Counted from the first letter of the stretch, positions 20,789 to 32,064 are shown. The stretch: DNA of 64,000 nucleotides from Silene conica (GCA_029255685.2 CM055320.2:9720614-9784613), one strand, 5' to 3'. Notes: a model not told the origin generated them from the sequence alone. A program made the numbers and translations.

Positions 20789-22046
20789 GTATCTATTTTA
20801 TTACTTTTGTTATTTTCAATTAGCTCCTTTAATCTAATAATTAGAGGGAGCTATATATAAGACTCTTTTCTTATTTGTAAGAGAGGAGGAATTCAGAATT
20901 TAGAACTATCTTAGATTAGACTATCATTAGACTAGAAAATTAGCCTCTCAAATATGTAAGAACCCTAGTTCAAGTATTTTCCTTCTTTCATTTTCTTCAA
21001 TCTTTCTTTAATAATTAGTTTAATTAGTCTTTAGTTTATTCAAATTAGACAATTGTTTGGGTTGTAATTTTGGAAGACAAGAAGACATTCATCCTCCATA
21101 TTTCAATCCAAGTTTCCTCCTTTAATTTAAGTTGGTATATTTCTTACCTTTATTTCATCTTATTTTAATTGTTTGCTTGTTTTTTATTTCCTTACATTGT
21201 TTGTTTAATCTTGTTACTAAGTATATTTTACATAGTTAGTATTGTGTTATTTTTGTTTATCATGTGTGAGTAGATTAATCTAGGGTTAAAGGGAACCTCT
21301 TGTGGGATTAGTGGGTCGGATTTGAGTCGTGTTTTGAATGCTAATCGTTTTTGGTAATTCGTCTTTAAACTTTTGCACACAAGGTGTTTGTGGAAATGCC
21401 CAAGTGAGAGCTTGAGTAATTCCACTCTTATTATTAGCTATTCTTCGAAACGAGAGTTTGAGACTAGTTAGTATAATGCTTATGCTTTGCCTAGAAAAAA
21501 TACCCATGTTGATAGCTTCAATTGTTTACATATTTCGTTGTATGTTGGTCTCTTATCTTTTGCTTTGAACATGTTATCGGATTGTTTGGACGAGAGTTCG
21601 GCTCTCCATGTGTTTGGTTAGACTTGCTTGCGGCGAGAGTCGGGCTTAGTTGGACCGTAATAGATAAGTGGGTTGGTATTAGTTAGGACGAGAGTTCAAC
21701 TAGACTTGACCCAAGGACCGTTTCATATCGAGAGATAGGGACGCACCTAGCCTTCACCCTCCGTTATTCCTTCTATTCGACTTAGACTAGACCCCTCCTA
21801 CTTGAGTGACCCCGAGACCCTAGCCTTTTCTCTCATTGTGTTTACTTAGTTGTTCATTTAATTTATTTTGTTAGTTTAGAATTTAGAATACAAATCATGC
21901 TTTGTTGACCGACTAAACTAAAACTAGACCAAGACTTATAGCCTAACCCCACCATCCTTTGGGTTCGACCCTAAATTATACTACTTAATTTGGGAGTTTA
22001 TAAATTGTTTTTGGTGCCGGAATTGACGACAAAAAACCGGCCATCA
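19577..22046. mobile_element. Solo LTR, Ty3/gypsy (Athila-like) type
   Basis: 2470 bp starting TGATGAGTAC and ending CGGCCATCA, flanked on both sides by the 5-bp direct repeat TGTAT (19572-19576 and 22047-22051). The last 150 bp (GGGTTCGACCCTAAATTATA, then a T-rich run) resemble the LTR end of the element at 29070-35653. It contains an (ATT)n tract near 20740-20790. No internal region is present, so it is a fossil left by LTR-LTR recombination. Open frames inside it are not considered genes. Confidence 0.8.
20738..20788. repeat. (ATT)n microsatellite within the solo LTR
   Basis: Near-perfect ATT trinucleotide run. Confidence 0.9.
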
Positions 22047-22571
22047 TGTATCCATGATAGATACATTAAACTAGTGGCTAGATACATTAAATTAGTGGCT
22101 AGATACACAACAAATTAGATTGGAAAGTAGTAACTCTTATGGGAGGAGGAATCGCTTTTGACAGCCGCTGGTGTTGCGTCGTCAATGCTGGAACTCGCCA
22201 GCGGTGGTGGCCAGTAGAAGTAAACGTATTGAAATGAGAAAGATGACAGTTGGAGTAGAATAAATAGCCTGATTAATTGTCGATTTACGCTGATATATGT
22301 AATTGAATCGGAGAAATTGAGGTCGAATGAACTTCGTTGTTTATGAATGGAATTTGTAAAAAAACAAATTTCGGAAAGAAGGAGATCACACATAAAGAAA
22401 TGAGAGGAGAGAGAAGTGATGACTTGGAGAAAGAAATGACAATGCGCACAAAGAAAAGCACGCGTAAAGTTATGACGGGATCGATCTTAGTCTTTAGTTT
22501 GTTTTCTAATCTGATGGTTCATATTCGTTCTCACCGTTCTCACCGAGTGTTCGTTCTCACCCGATCCTAAA

Positions 22572-22573
<2 letters not shown>

Positions 22574-22643
<70 letters not shown>
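22574..22643. repeat. (TA)n microsatellite between D and E
   Basis: Pure TA run of 70 bp. Confidence 0.95.
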
Positions 22644-22646
<3 letters not shown>

Positions 22647-24022
22647 GCCGGATCACGTGAGGCCGCCTCTTAGGATGAGGCCGCCGGACCTCACGCATCC
22701 CCAAGCTTCTAGTTTCACAGTTTCACAATATTTGCTTCCAGTTTCACAAGTTAAGCTTCTAGTTTCACAAGTTAAGCATCTAGTTTCACAGTTTCACAGT
22801 TTCACAATATTTGCTTCCAGTTTCACAAGTTAAGCATCTAGTTTCACAAGTTAAGCATCTAGTTTCACAAATTAAGCTTCTAGTTTCACAGTTTCACAGT
22901 TTCACAATATTTGCTTACAGTTTCACATCTTAAGCATCTAGTTTCACAAGTTAAGCTTCTAGTTTCACAGAATAAGCTTCTAGTTTCACAAGTTAAGCAT
23001 CTAGTTTCACAGTTTCACAATATTTGCTTCCAGTTTCACAAGTTAAGCATCTAGTTTCACAAATTAAGCTTCTAGTTTCACAGTTTCACAGTTTCACAGT
23101 TTCACAATATTTGCTTACAGTTTCACATCTTAAGCATCTAGTTTCACAAGTTAAGCTTCTAGTTTCACAGAATAAGTTTCTAGTTTCACAAGTTAAGCAT
23201 CTAGTTTCACAGTTTCACAGTTTCACAATATGTGCTTCCAGTTTCACATATTAAGCATCTAGTTTCACAAGTTAAGCTTCTAGTTTCACAGTTAAGATGA
23301 TCATGAGAAAGAGGAAACCAAAATCGACAAGCCTCCACCTCCGCCTCCACCTCCGCCGCCTCTTCACTGTCGTTTCAGGCGATTCCTCCACGGCCGACGC
23401 ACTCCGGCGAGAGCGCGGCACTAGAAGTAAAATTATGCATATAAACGATGTGTATAGTAAAAGTAGGGTAAGGGGGGTTAGGAGTAACTCCTTCATCAAC
23501 TGATTTAGCAGTCGCCGGAATTCCGTCGGCATCAATGTTTCCGGCGAAGACTCCGCCGTCGAATCTCCCGTTCTACGACGTCGTTTTACGGCCGCCATGT
23601 TTCCGGTCGTCGATTTTCTTTCTCCACCGTAACAACCACCGCATCTTCGCATCTTTCTTTCCGATTGCGATCGCGGCAGTAAAAGCTTCTAGAACGAAGT
23701 TTAAATGTCTGGTGAATTCCTCTGCGCTTAGTGATTTTGAGGAGAGAGAAAATCGAAGTGACGGTAAAATTGTTGATAGTGAAGTTAGTGATAATAGAGG
23801 AGACGGAGGTTGAGCTCAGGTGCTGCTGACGAATTGAAGTGAGAGGTGGGAGAGAGAATCAAATGGTAGAGCGAGAAAATGAAGGGAGGTAGCATTCACA
23901 GGTTTTGATTTTTATATGATTACACGTGGCACAATCTAGTACATATATGATAATTAGATCTAACGGGTTAGAATGGTCCGACAGCCTCACGCTAAGAGAG
24001 CGGCCTCACGTGATTCAATTTC
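22644..24022 (-). mobile_element. Element E: third A-family copy, third cargo
   Basis: 1379 bp, oriented like A'. Minisatellite at about 22705-23295, cargo at about 23300-23940, ends as in A and A'. Part of the cargo (about 23330-23395) matches, in the element's own orientation, the segment at about 15200-15265 of A. The rest is unique. Arg-rich and hydrophobic open frames run on both strands of the cargo, none recognisable. Confidence 0.8.
23272..23652 (-). CDS. Open frame in E cargo, unknown (126 codons)
   Basis: The frame shows a hydrophobic segment (LLLTPLTLLLLYTSFICIIL) between Arg-rich stretches (VKRRRRTGDS; VKRRRRWRRRWR). The SPETTVKRRRRW part corresponds to DNA also found in element A at about 15200-15265. 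A competing plus-strand frame (23535-23813) overlaps it. No family recognised; a captured fragment is the likeliest reading. Confidence 0.25.
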   Translation of the reverse strand: MRRCGGCYGGERKSTTGNMAAVKRRRRTGDSTAESSPETLMPTEFRRLLNQLMKELLLTPLTLLLLYTSFICIILLLVPRSRRSASAVEESPETTVKRRRRWRRRWRLVDFGFLFLMIILTVKLEA

Positions 24023-24035
24023 TATATATATATAT

Positions 24036-24108
<73 letters not shown>

Positions 24109-24147
24109 TACATATATATATAGACATACATATATATATATATATAT

Positions 24148-24179
<32 letters not shown>

Positions 24180-24210
24180 ACATACATATATATATACATA
24201 CATACATATA
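24023..24210. repeat. Long interrupted (TA)n microsatellite between E and F
   Basis: 188 bp of TA repeats with GA and CATACA interruptions, the longest and least pure TA tract of the cluster. Open frames reading Ile-Tyr repeats are artefacts. Confidence 0.95.
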
Positions 24211-26340
24211 CAGATTTAGGATCGGGTGAGAACGATTATTCGGTGCAAACAGTGAGAACGAGTATCCACCCTTAGATCAAATAGTATTCAACGGTTTAGA
24301 TTAAATCATTAAAAGAATTTCGTCAAACTTTGAAACCAATTCGTAGCAACCCGACAAACTCCTTCCTCATCAGTTCAACAATACCGTACCACAACAACGG
24401 CAGCCAGCCGTCACCGGCAACCGCTATAACAGATGCCGACGATATAACCATTCGCCAAGCTACCTAACAATAATTAATTGCATTCCATGAGATTTTTATA
24501 TGCGTAACTGGAGCTTTTAAGGTCTTATCGTGCTCTCACTCTCTTTTTCTGGAGCAATCGCAAGTGGATAAACCGGCTTACTTGATGCCGGAGTTGCTTA
24601 ATTTCTGAATGAATTTAAGGATGAAGAAAGAGAGAAAGAGATGAGAGAGATAATGAAGCGGGTATTTTAGTTTTAATTTTAATGGATTGATAATTAATTA
24701 GGGGTGAGTATTTATTTATTGACCAAACGAGAAGCAGAAGCAGGTTGGTCATTGGTGTCATGGGAGTGCCCTTAATTTAGGCCTTTCCATATTCTTCAAC
24801 AGTAAGTCAACAACAATATTTTCAATCTTTTTTTTAACACATTTATCATTTTTCTATATTATTGCTTTCTATAATTCTCTCACTTATGTGTTATGTCCAC
24901 TCTAATTCTTTCATTTAGATATTATGATATTATCACTTATTTTTTCCAATCATTTCTCTACATCTTCATTTTTCTCTTTTTCCTTTCCTTTCCTCATATT
25001 TCTTCATTATTATCGTTTTCATAGGTTTCGCCTCAACTAACTAAGATTTCTCTTTTATTTTTTTCTATGGACGTGGTAAAAAAAATGTATCTACTCCGTC
25101 AAAAAATGTATCTACCCGTAAAAAAATGTATCTACCCTGTCAAAAAATGTATCTAGGTTTAAGTAAAAAAAATGTATCAACTCCGTCCAAAAATGTATCT
25201 ACCCCGTCAAAAAATATATATACCCCGTAAAAAATGTATCTGGGTTTAAGTAAAAAAAATGTATCTACTCCGTAAAAAAATGTATCTCGGTTTATGTAAA
25301 AAAGTCAAAAAAATGTATCTACTCCGTCAAAAAATGTATCTAGGTTTAAGTAAAAAATATATCTACTCCATCAAAAAATGTATCTAGGTTTATGTAAAAA
25401 AGTAAAAATATATCTACTCCGTCAAAAAATGTATTTAGGTTTATGTAAAAAAATGTTTTTACTCCGTCAAAAAATGTATCTAGGTTTATGTAAAAAAGAA
25501 AAAAAATATATATCTACTCCACCAAAAATGTATCTAGGTTTAAGTAAAAAAAAATGTAACTACTCCGTCAAAAAATGTATCTGAGTTTATGTAAAAAAGT
25601 AAAAAAAATGTATCTACTCCGTCAAAAAATGTATCTAGGTTTAAGTAAAAAATATATCTACTCCGTCAAAAAATGTATCTAGGTTTATGTAAAAAAAGTA
25701 AAAAAATGTATCTACTCCGTCAAAAAATGTATATAGGTTTACTAAAAAGTAAAAAAAATTATCTACTCTGTCAAAAAATGTATCTAGGTTTATGAAAAAA
25801 ATTTAAAAAAATGTATTTACTCCGTAAAAATCTAAGTTTATGTAAAAAGTAAAAAAATGTATCTACCCCGTCAAAAAATGTATCTAGGATTAAGTAAAAA
25901 ATATGTATCTACTCCGTAAAAAATGTATTTAGGTTTATGTAAAAAAGTAAAAAAGAAAAATGTCGAACTATGACGGGTAGATACATTTTTTGACGGGTAG
26001 ATACATTTTTTTAAATTAAATTACTTAGATTTTTACTTTTTACATAAGCTTTGGTTGTCGAACTATGGCTATGTAGCATTGTAGCAATGTTTTCAAGTTC
26101 TATGAGATCATCCGGAAGTGGCAGTATTTTTTGAACTAAATGTTAAATAAGATGTTGATCATCTCATCTATCTGGTTGGGCTTTTGATCTTATACTCTGT
26201 ATGATGTGTTGCACGAGAGGATGACGAATGCAAGGACTTGGGACCGCAACTGTTAATCTCAGCCTTTCAATTAACTCTCATCTAATGGAGGAGAGTCGTT
26301 CTCACCGTATGCACCAAATGATCGTTCTCACTGGATCTTG

Positions 26341-26342
<2 letters not shown>
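24211..26342 (-). mobile_element. Element F: D-family element in opposite orientation with a large minisatellite
   Basis: 2132 bp. The left end (GATTTAGGATCGGGTGAGAA) matches the right end of D inverted. The right end, inverted, reads GGCAAGATCCAGTGAGAACG and matches the left end of D. The middle (25075-26020) is a minisatellite of GTATCTA units. No gene recognised. Confidence 0.7.
25075..26020. repeat. Minisatellite, about 50-bp units, inside element F
   Basis: Alternating words AAAAAATGTATCTACTCCGT and AAAAATGTATCTAGGTTTAT recur about 15 times with indels. The last part (near 25965-26030) is inverted, reading ACGGGTAGATACATTTTTT. Confidence 0.9.

Positions 26343-26426
<84 letters not shown>
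26343..26426. repeat. (TA)n microsatellite, right border of the cluster
   Basis: Pure TA run of 84 bp. Confidence 0.95.
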
Positions 26427-26428
<2 letters not shown>

Positions 26429-27718
26429 ACAAAAACAAAATACGCACATATTAGCCAAAAGACTTATCTTGGCTACATAAATACGGTATATTTAAGCCGT
26501 TTTTGTCTTAAAATAGTTATATACTCCGTACGTCTTAAGGAGACGTATTGATTTTGTATAATCCCAAATTTAGTGTTCTAACTTATTTATTCAGCATCAC
26601 CCGTGCACCACCAAATAACCTCGACTAGCCCCACACCCACCATCATCTGCTTCGTTCTCCAATATTATCGCCGCAAGTTCTGCTCACCATCTTTGTCACC
26701 ACCATCGCTCACCATCGCTCTCACCACCATCGTTCACCATCACTATCATTCAACAATACCACACTATCGTCTTGTCTAGCATAGCCATCATCATCTCCGC
26801 CGTCATTATCTGCAACATCATCACCATCCCCATTGCCTCCAACATCATCAGTAGGTAATTTTCGTTTTTGAATCTTTATAATTTATTTGGATTTTTTTAC
26901 AAATGTTTGATTCTTTATAATAGTAAGAAGTTTAATTTACATCAGTAATTTATTTGGGTTTTTTGCCCAAAATTTTTGTAAATATATATAAAAAAATGGT
27001 TCAAATTCTGTCACAACTGAGTTGTTGGATGAATAAGATATTTTTGAATTGAGCAATAAACAATCTAGAGTTGAGAGAAACCAAGGATCTAATTCTAATG
27101 CTATCTAATTAATTCCCATATAGATCGTGGTTCTGAATATCAGGAAATATATAATTGACTTCGAGTTTTTGACTTTGAACAACATAACGCCACATATGCT
27201 CCGATCTTGGGACTCCCAAGTTAAGCTTATGTTAAGCTTTTGGTGACATTGACGATAGAGCAATTCTGTAGAATAAGAGAGTACTTAACTAGTAATTTAT
27301 GGTATCCGAGTGTAAGTTGTTAAGTCCGATGTGGAATAATACATTGCCAAAGGTGTGCCATGTTTTGATTGCTTTTCTCCCGCACTCCGAGCGTCTTTCA
27401 TGTCTTAATGTTGGAACCAGTTTTGTGCTCTTGATTAAATATATATGCAGGGTGCTTAACAGTGCTAATTCTGTTTGCGTGCATCAATGTTTATCTAGTG
27501 TTGTGTAGTGTGATCCTAAGTTATGATCCACAGCTGTAATGGGTTTGGTTTGTCATTGCTGTGATCGACTGATCGTTACGAATTGTTAGGCTGTGCTAAT
27601 ATGCGAAGAAGATGACTTATCAACTCGCATTTTCTAAATCATTAGGTTTCTTTTCTTTTGCATCGGTTTCGACTTCGGATAATAGCTTAGTACAATAAGT
27701 ATCGCAGATTAAGAGGTT
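26427..27718. other. Intergenic region upstream of TAF9
   Basis: Contains a CACCATC/CATCATC-rich low-complexity stretch at about 26590-26860 and the TAF9 leader near 27600-27718. No other gene is recognised. The short open frame at 27299-27508 has no family features. Confidence 0.4.
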
Positions 27719-28856
27719 ATGGCAGAGGGAGAAGAAGATCTGCCTAGGGATGCGAAGATTGTTAAATCACTGTTAAAGTCTATGGGTGTTGAGGAGCATG
27801 AGCCCCGTGTAGTGCACCAATTTCTTGAACTTTGGTATCGGTATGTTGTTGATGTCTTAACGGATGCACAAGTATACTCTGAACATGCTGGTAAGGCCAC
27901 AATTGACCCTGATGATATTAAGCTTGCGATACAATCTAAAGTGAATTTCAGCTTTTCGCAACCTCCGCCTCGCGAGGTATTTTTGTTGGTTCATTTTCTA
28001 ATCATCAATTATCTTGTTGGCTATTGATCTTTGTTTTCAAAATAATATGAATATGGTTAAATGGAAAGGGGCCCTGCGTCTTGTACTGTGTCTTTCACTT
28101 CTAGAATCCAAGTTGCTGTGTTGATGAGCATATGGGCAAAGTCGAAAAGAGTTTTACATTTTCATATTTCAGTTTTTGTTATAAACTACCTGCTTAAACT
28201 TCTGGAAGGTGTGATCCTAGAAGAACATGACTCTTTAAACGCAAAAAGATTCATACAATCATAGTCTCGACTTCAATTGTTTTACAATGCAGGAATATAT
28301 GTCGTAGGTGATTTAAAAAATTGTCTCATTGTCTCATTAACACGAGACTAAGCGTTTTAAATTCATCGAACCCCTATCACACTGTCCGTCGCGGGAACCC
28401 ATGAAACGCAAAACTAATGTTATTGTTTGTACGAGGATATGTTGGGTTGTTGTTTGCTCCCGTTCCTTAAGCATTCCCTTTTTCTAATTACCATTTTGCA
28501 CTTGGTTATTCCTTAGCAAGTAAATTCACAGGGCGCTGTTCTCAATTTGATAATTTCAAGACACAACTGACATTAGATCTCTGGAGCAGGTCCTGTTAGA
28601 GCTGGCCAGAAACCGGAACAAAATTCCGTTACCAAAGAATGCTGGTGGACCTGGGATTCCACTTCCAGCAGAAGAAGACACATTAATTACCCCAAACTAC
28701 CAACTAATGGTACCCCCAAAGCAGACCACACAAGCATTAGAAGAAATGGAAGAAGATGCAATTGAACCTAGCTTGTCTCAAGAACCCAAGACTGATTTAC
28801 TCCAAAATACACCACAGAGAGTTTCTTTTGCTGTTGGTGCTAAGCGCCCCAAATGA
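27719..28856 (+). CDS. TAF9: TAF9, TFIID subunit (histone fold), 2 exons, 174 aa
   Basis: Exon 1 is 27719-27976 and exon 2 is 28590-28856, with a GT-AG intron in phase 0. The protein begins [20 protein letters not shown] and carries the TAF9 (TFIID-31) histone fold over about residues 9-80, including [20 protein letters not shown] and [20 protein letters not shown]. Exon 2 supplies [20 protein letters not shown] and the tail [14 protein letters not shown]9 pairs with TAF6 in TFIID, and related complexes such as SAGA, at promoters in the nucleus. Length fits plant TAF9 (about 180 aa). A young LTR element sits only about 210 bp past the stop codon, so it may affect 3' processing; that is an inference. 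Confidence 0.93.
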
Positions 28857-29069
28857 TCTCAGGATTGTGGAGAGAAGTCACTTGTTAATTATTATCGTGC
28901 TAGTGTGGAGAGAAGTTGCCTTATTATTCTTCTATAGAAGACTCATTTGTATTACTACAGAGTATTTAGTAGCAGATATGCCTATGTGAATCCATGGTTT
29001 TAACTAATTGCAGGAATGTATTCACCGGTGTGTGCGTACAAATTTTATATTTATTTTTCACTGATTTAC

Positions 29070-30623
29070 TGATACGTGTCTATTTTATGATGTTTTTCAT
29101 TTATTTTTACACGTATTTGGTCGCTCATTTACTATGTTTTAGCCTTTATTTCCCAACAATCGTGTACTTTCGTATTTTTATGCACTTTTGCAGATTTATG
29201 CGGAAAAGAGACGATTTAGCACCAAATCCATATCCTCAAGTCTTTTGCATAATTAAGGAACAAATAAGAAAGTCAATTGGAGTCAAATTCAAGAGCCCGA
29301 AGTCAAAATAAGAAGAAATCCGAAGATTTCCGTACAGAGGCGGTCGACCGACCAGCTAAACGGGTCGGCCGACCAGGCCTGCACTTTAATAAAGCCCAAA
29401 TCTCAAAGAAGGCCGGAAATAAGAAGAAGTCCAGAAAGAAGCGGTCGACCGACCCACCAAAGTGGTCGACTGACCTTAAGCGAAGCCCACACGATTCTTT
29501 TCGGAAATAAAGTAGAATTAGAGCTTTTAGGAAACTCTTAGTTTTTACCCTATATAAACAAATCTTGTAATTAGGGTTATGTATGCTTGATATCTATTAT
29601 CAACCCTTAGGTTCTATTATTCAATCTTTTACCATCTAGTTCATCTTTTATCTTATTCAAGAATTCTCAAGCATTCAATAAAGTTTATTCCGTTCTGCCT
29701 TAATTCCAATTGTGGTAATTACTCTTTAATCTAGTTTTTATTATTGTTCTTATTACTTTTGCATTCAATTAAGATAGAAACCCCAAGCTTTGTTGAATCT
29801 TGCATGCTTAGATTATTTATTATGTTTACCAAGTTTAACCCTGTTTTCATAGTTGCTTTAACAACCATGAGTAGCTAATTTTCATATGTTAGGATGTAGG
29901 GGATATTATGCATAGGTAAATAAAATTCGAAAGACCGACTTGTAGCAGGACCACGGTCGGCCGACTGGAATAGCTGGTCGGTCGACCGAGGCCGTGGTCG
30001 GCCGACTGGAGTAGCCGGTCGGTCGACCACTCGCGCATGTATTCTTATTTCGTCTTTTCATGTCAATTATAATATCCTGCAATGAGACCATAAGGAGACT
30101 TGTAGGATGTTAGTAATGACCTACCCAAGATTGAAAGATACGGGAAGGGCATTGGTTTACACCTTAAGACGGATAGGTTACTCAAGACTGAAAGGTATGT
30201 GACCTGGGATTTAGGAATCACCCTTATTGTTGACACCCAATAATTGTGAGACCTAGGAACTAATAGCATAGGCCGAAAGGAGCTATTAGGTAGCATAGAC
30301 CTAAAAAGATATGTTACACCCCCTTACGCGACTGCAATACATGTTGACCTTAGGATTTATTTTACCTTAGCTATTTATTACCCAAACATCCTAGCATCCT
30401 CTTTTATTATATTTTATTCTCATCTTTTAATTCTTGTTTTATTTTAATCTTTGCCTTAGATATAGTAATTAACAATCAAACCCCCAAATCTGTTACCTTT
30501 AAACATTAACATTAAGACAATAAACATTCCCCACTTCTTTGTGGTTCGACCCTGACTTTCACTATCTATTGTTAAGGTTAGGAATTATAAATTTATCTTT
30601 GGTACCCTCAACGACGGGCATCA
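29070..30623 (+). repeat. 5' LTR of the Athila-like element
   Basis: TG...CA ends with five-base inverted termini TGATA/CATCA-like. It contains eight copies of the GGTCGACC-type box and a TATATAAA sequence near 29551. Several open frames inside are non-genic. Confidence 0.9.
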
Positions 30624-30628
30624 AATTT

Positions 30629-30646
30629 TGGCGCCGTTGCCGGGGA
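30629..30646 (+). promoter_or_regulatory. Primer-binding site (tRNA-Asp type)
   Basis: TGGCGCCGTTGCCGGGGA, five bases after the 5' LTR; the known complement of plant tRNA-Asp used by Athila-type elements. Confidence 0.85.
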
Positions 30647-30801
30647 GACGGTATAATTTTGTTTGTTAATTTTTAGTTTATTTTCCTTGTCTTAAGGAAC
30701 TTCGGTTCCTTAAGACCGTTGCTTACCTTTTTCTTCTAAGTTTTGTTCCAGAAGACAGGTTTTGAGAGGAAGACTTGAGTACTCTCAGTGCTATTACGAA
30801 C

Positions 30802-32064
30802 ATGTCTACTATTTCTGATAATCTTCAGCCAGCAGCACACCACCTCCCAGGGGGATTTATTCTCCCCGTCGATTTTCATCTCTCCTTTATCGAATTGTTG
30901 GAGCAAAACCAGTTTGCAGGTCTACCAGATGAAGATCCTTTGAGGCATTTGCAGGATTTTTCAGATTATTTTTGTATCCTACGCGTTTCGGAGGGAGAGC
31001 GAGATAAGGCTAAGGAGATGTTGTTTCGGTTCTCCTTAAAAGATTCTGCGCGTGAATGGATTAGTCACCTTGATATGGAAGCGGCTAGAGTTACAGATTG
31101 GGCATCTCTGGCATTGGCTTTTTGCAAACAGTACTATTCACCAGCGAAAACCGATGCTTTGAGAATTCAAATCTCAAAATTCCAGCAAGGACCTGATGAG
31201 GAACCTCATGAAGCATGGATCCGTTTTAAGGAGTCGGTTCAACCTGTTCCTCGCCGGGGCTTTGAGGAGTGGTACCTTTGCAACCTACTCTGTGACTCTT
31301 TGAGTAGTCGTGCTTATGAGGAATCAACCCCAAAGGATGATTCTGCCGCAGCTCAGGTAGAAGAAACTGATCCCGTGCACAGGTCAGAGGGTCGACCGGC
31401 CATAACATCAGGTCGACCGACCTCGACACCTGACGTGAGATCAGTCTCTGCAGAACAGGAAATTTCCGATGATACGGAGTCTGGTCGACCGACCGATATA
31501 CCAGGTCGACCGACCACTGTTACTGAGCATAATGCAGTTTCTATTCCCGAATTGCTGGATCCTTCCCTCATTCAAGACCTCACCATGATACCTGAACAGA
31601 TTATGGAGTCGCCTCCTGAGCTACCTAATTCTCCTCTCATCAATGACTCGACGGAGATTCTGAAGTTAAAAGAGCCGAAGATTGTTGATCCCACGACAAG
31701 CATTGCAGTCCCATATCCGGATCATTTGGAGGAAGTAAAATTGGAGCATCAGCTCGGAAAAATCTTGAAGGTCGTTAAAGACTTTGAGCTTAAGAGAAAA
31801 TTGGAGGACCATCCTATTATTTCTATTGGTGCAGGTCATGATAAAAAGGGCATAGGAGATCCTGGAGATACTGGGGAGACGAAATTGGAGCAAGTTGCTG
31901 AAGAAAACCGGCCGGGCAAAGTAAAGAAGCATGTCATAGCTTATGCGACACCAGATACCCTTCCTCCGACTAGGCCTGTTGTCTGGAAGCCCAGAGTAGC
32001 GGTCAGTACTGCTGAAAGGACCTATTTTAGCCAAGTGCCTTACTTTGGGGTATCTTGCTGCTGA
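30802..32064 (+). CDS. Gag-like protein of the Athila-like element
   Basis: The frame shows Athila-type capsid text: FAGLPDEDPLRHLQDFSDYF, then a FSLKDSAREW-type helix and a YYSPAKTDALRIQISKFQQG block with the EAWIRFKE motif. The C-terminal half has two pairs of GRP-containing heptad-spaced motifs (GRPAITSGRP, GRPTDIPGRP) that arise from the repeated DNA boxes. Capsid function is inferred from the family. The frame ends before any protease or polymerase. Confidence 0.75.
   Translation: MSTISDNLQPAAHHLPGGFILPVDFHLSFIELLEQNQFAGLPDEDPLRHLQDFSDYFCILRVSEGERDKAKEMLFRFSLKDSAREWISHLDMEAARVTDWASLALAFCKQYYSPAKTDALRIQISKFQQGPDEEPHEAWIRFKESVQPVPRRGFEEWYLCNLLCDSLSSRAYEESTPKDDSAAAQVEETDPVHRSEGRPAITSGRPTSTPDVRSVSAEQEISDDTESGRPTDIPGRPTTVTEHNAVSIPELLDPSLIQDLTMIPEQIMESPPELPNSPLINDSTEILKLKEPKIVDPTTSIAVPYPDHLEEVKLEHQLGKILKVVKDFELKRKLEDHPIISIGAGHDKKGIGDPGDTGETKLEQVAEENRPGKVKKHVIAYATPDTLPPTRPVVWKPRVAVSTAERTYFSQVPYFGVSCC

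Larger units (their letters stand above)
18479..22573 (+). mobile_element. Element D: TA-bounded element hosting a solo LTR
   Basis: Left end GGCAAGATCCGGTGAGAACG with ATTCGGTGCATACGGTGAGA; right end is the inverse of GATTTAGGATCGGGTGAGAA. Without the inserted 2.47-kb LTR the element is about 1.6 kb. It includes repeats of GTATCT/GATACATTAA type on both sides of the insertion (for example a tandem pair near 22064-22108). No convincing gene. Element F carries the same two ends in the opposite order. Confidence 0.65.

Noticed and set aside
23973-24275. Long open frames reading Ile-Tyr repeats across the TA tracts (also near 16.4, 17.8 and 26.4 kb).
   Set aside because: They are direct translations of (TA)n microsatellites.
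28756-28989. 77-codon frame at the end of TAF9.
   Set aside because: It is an out-of-frame overlap with TAF9 exon 2, which has the family sequence in another frame.
29277-29510. 77-codon frames repeated identically at 34307-34540.
   Set aside because: They lie in the two LTRs, and the identity reflects LTR duplication rather than a gene pair.
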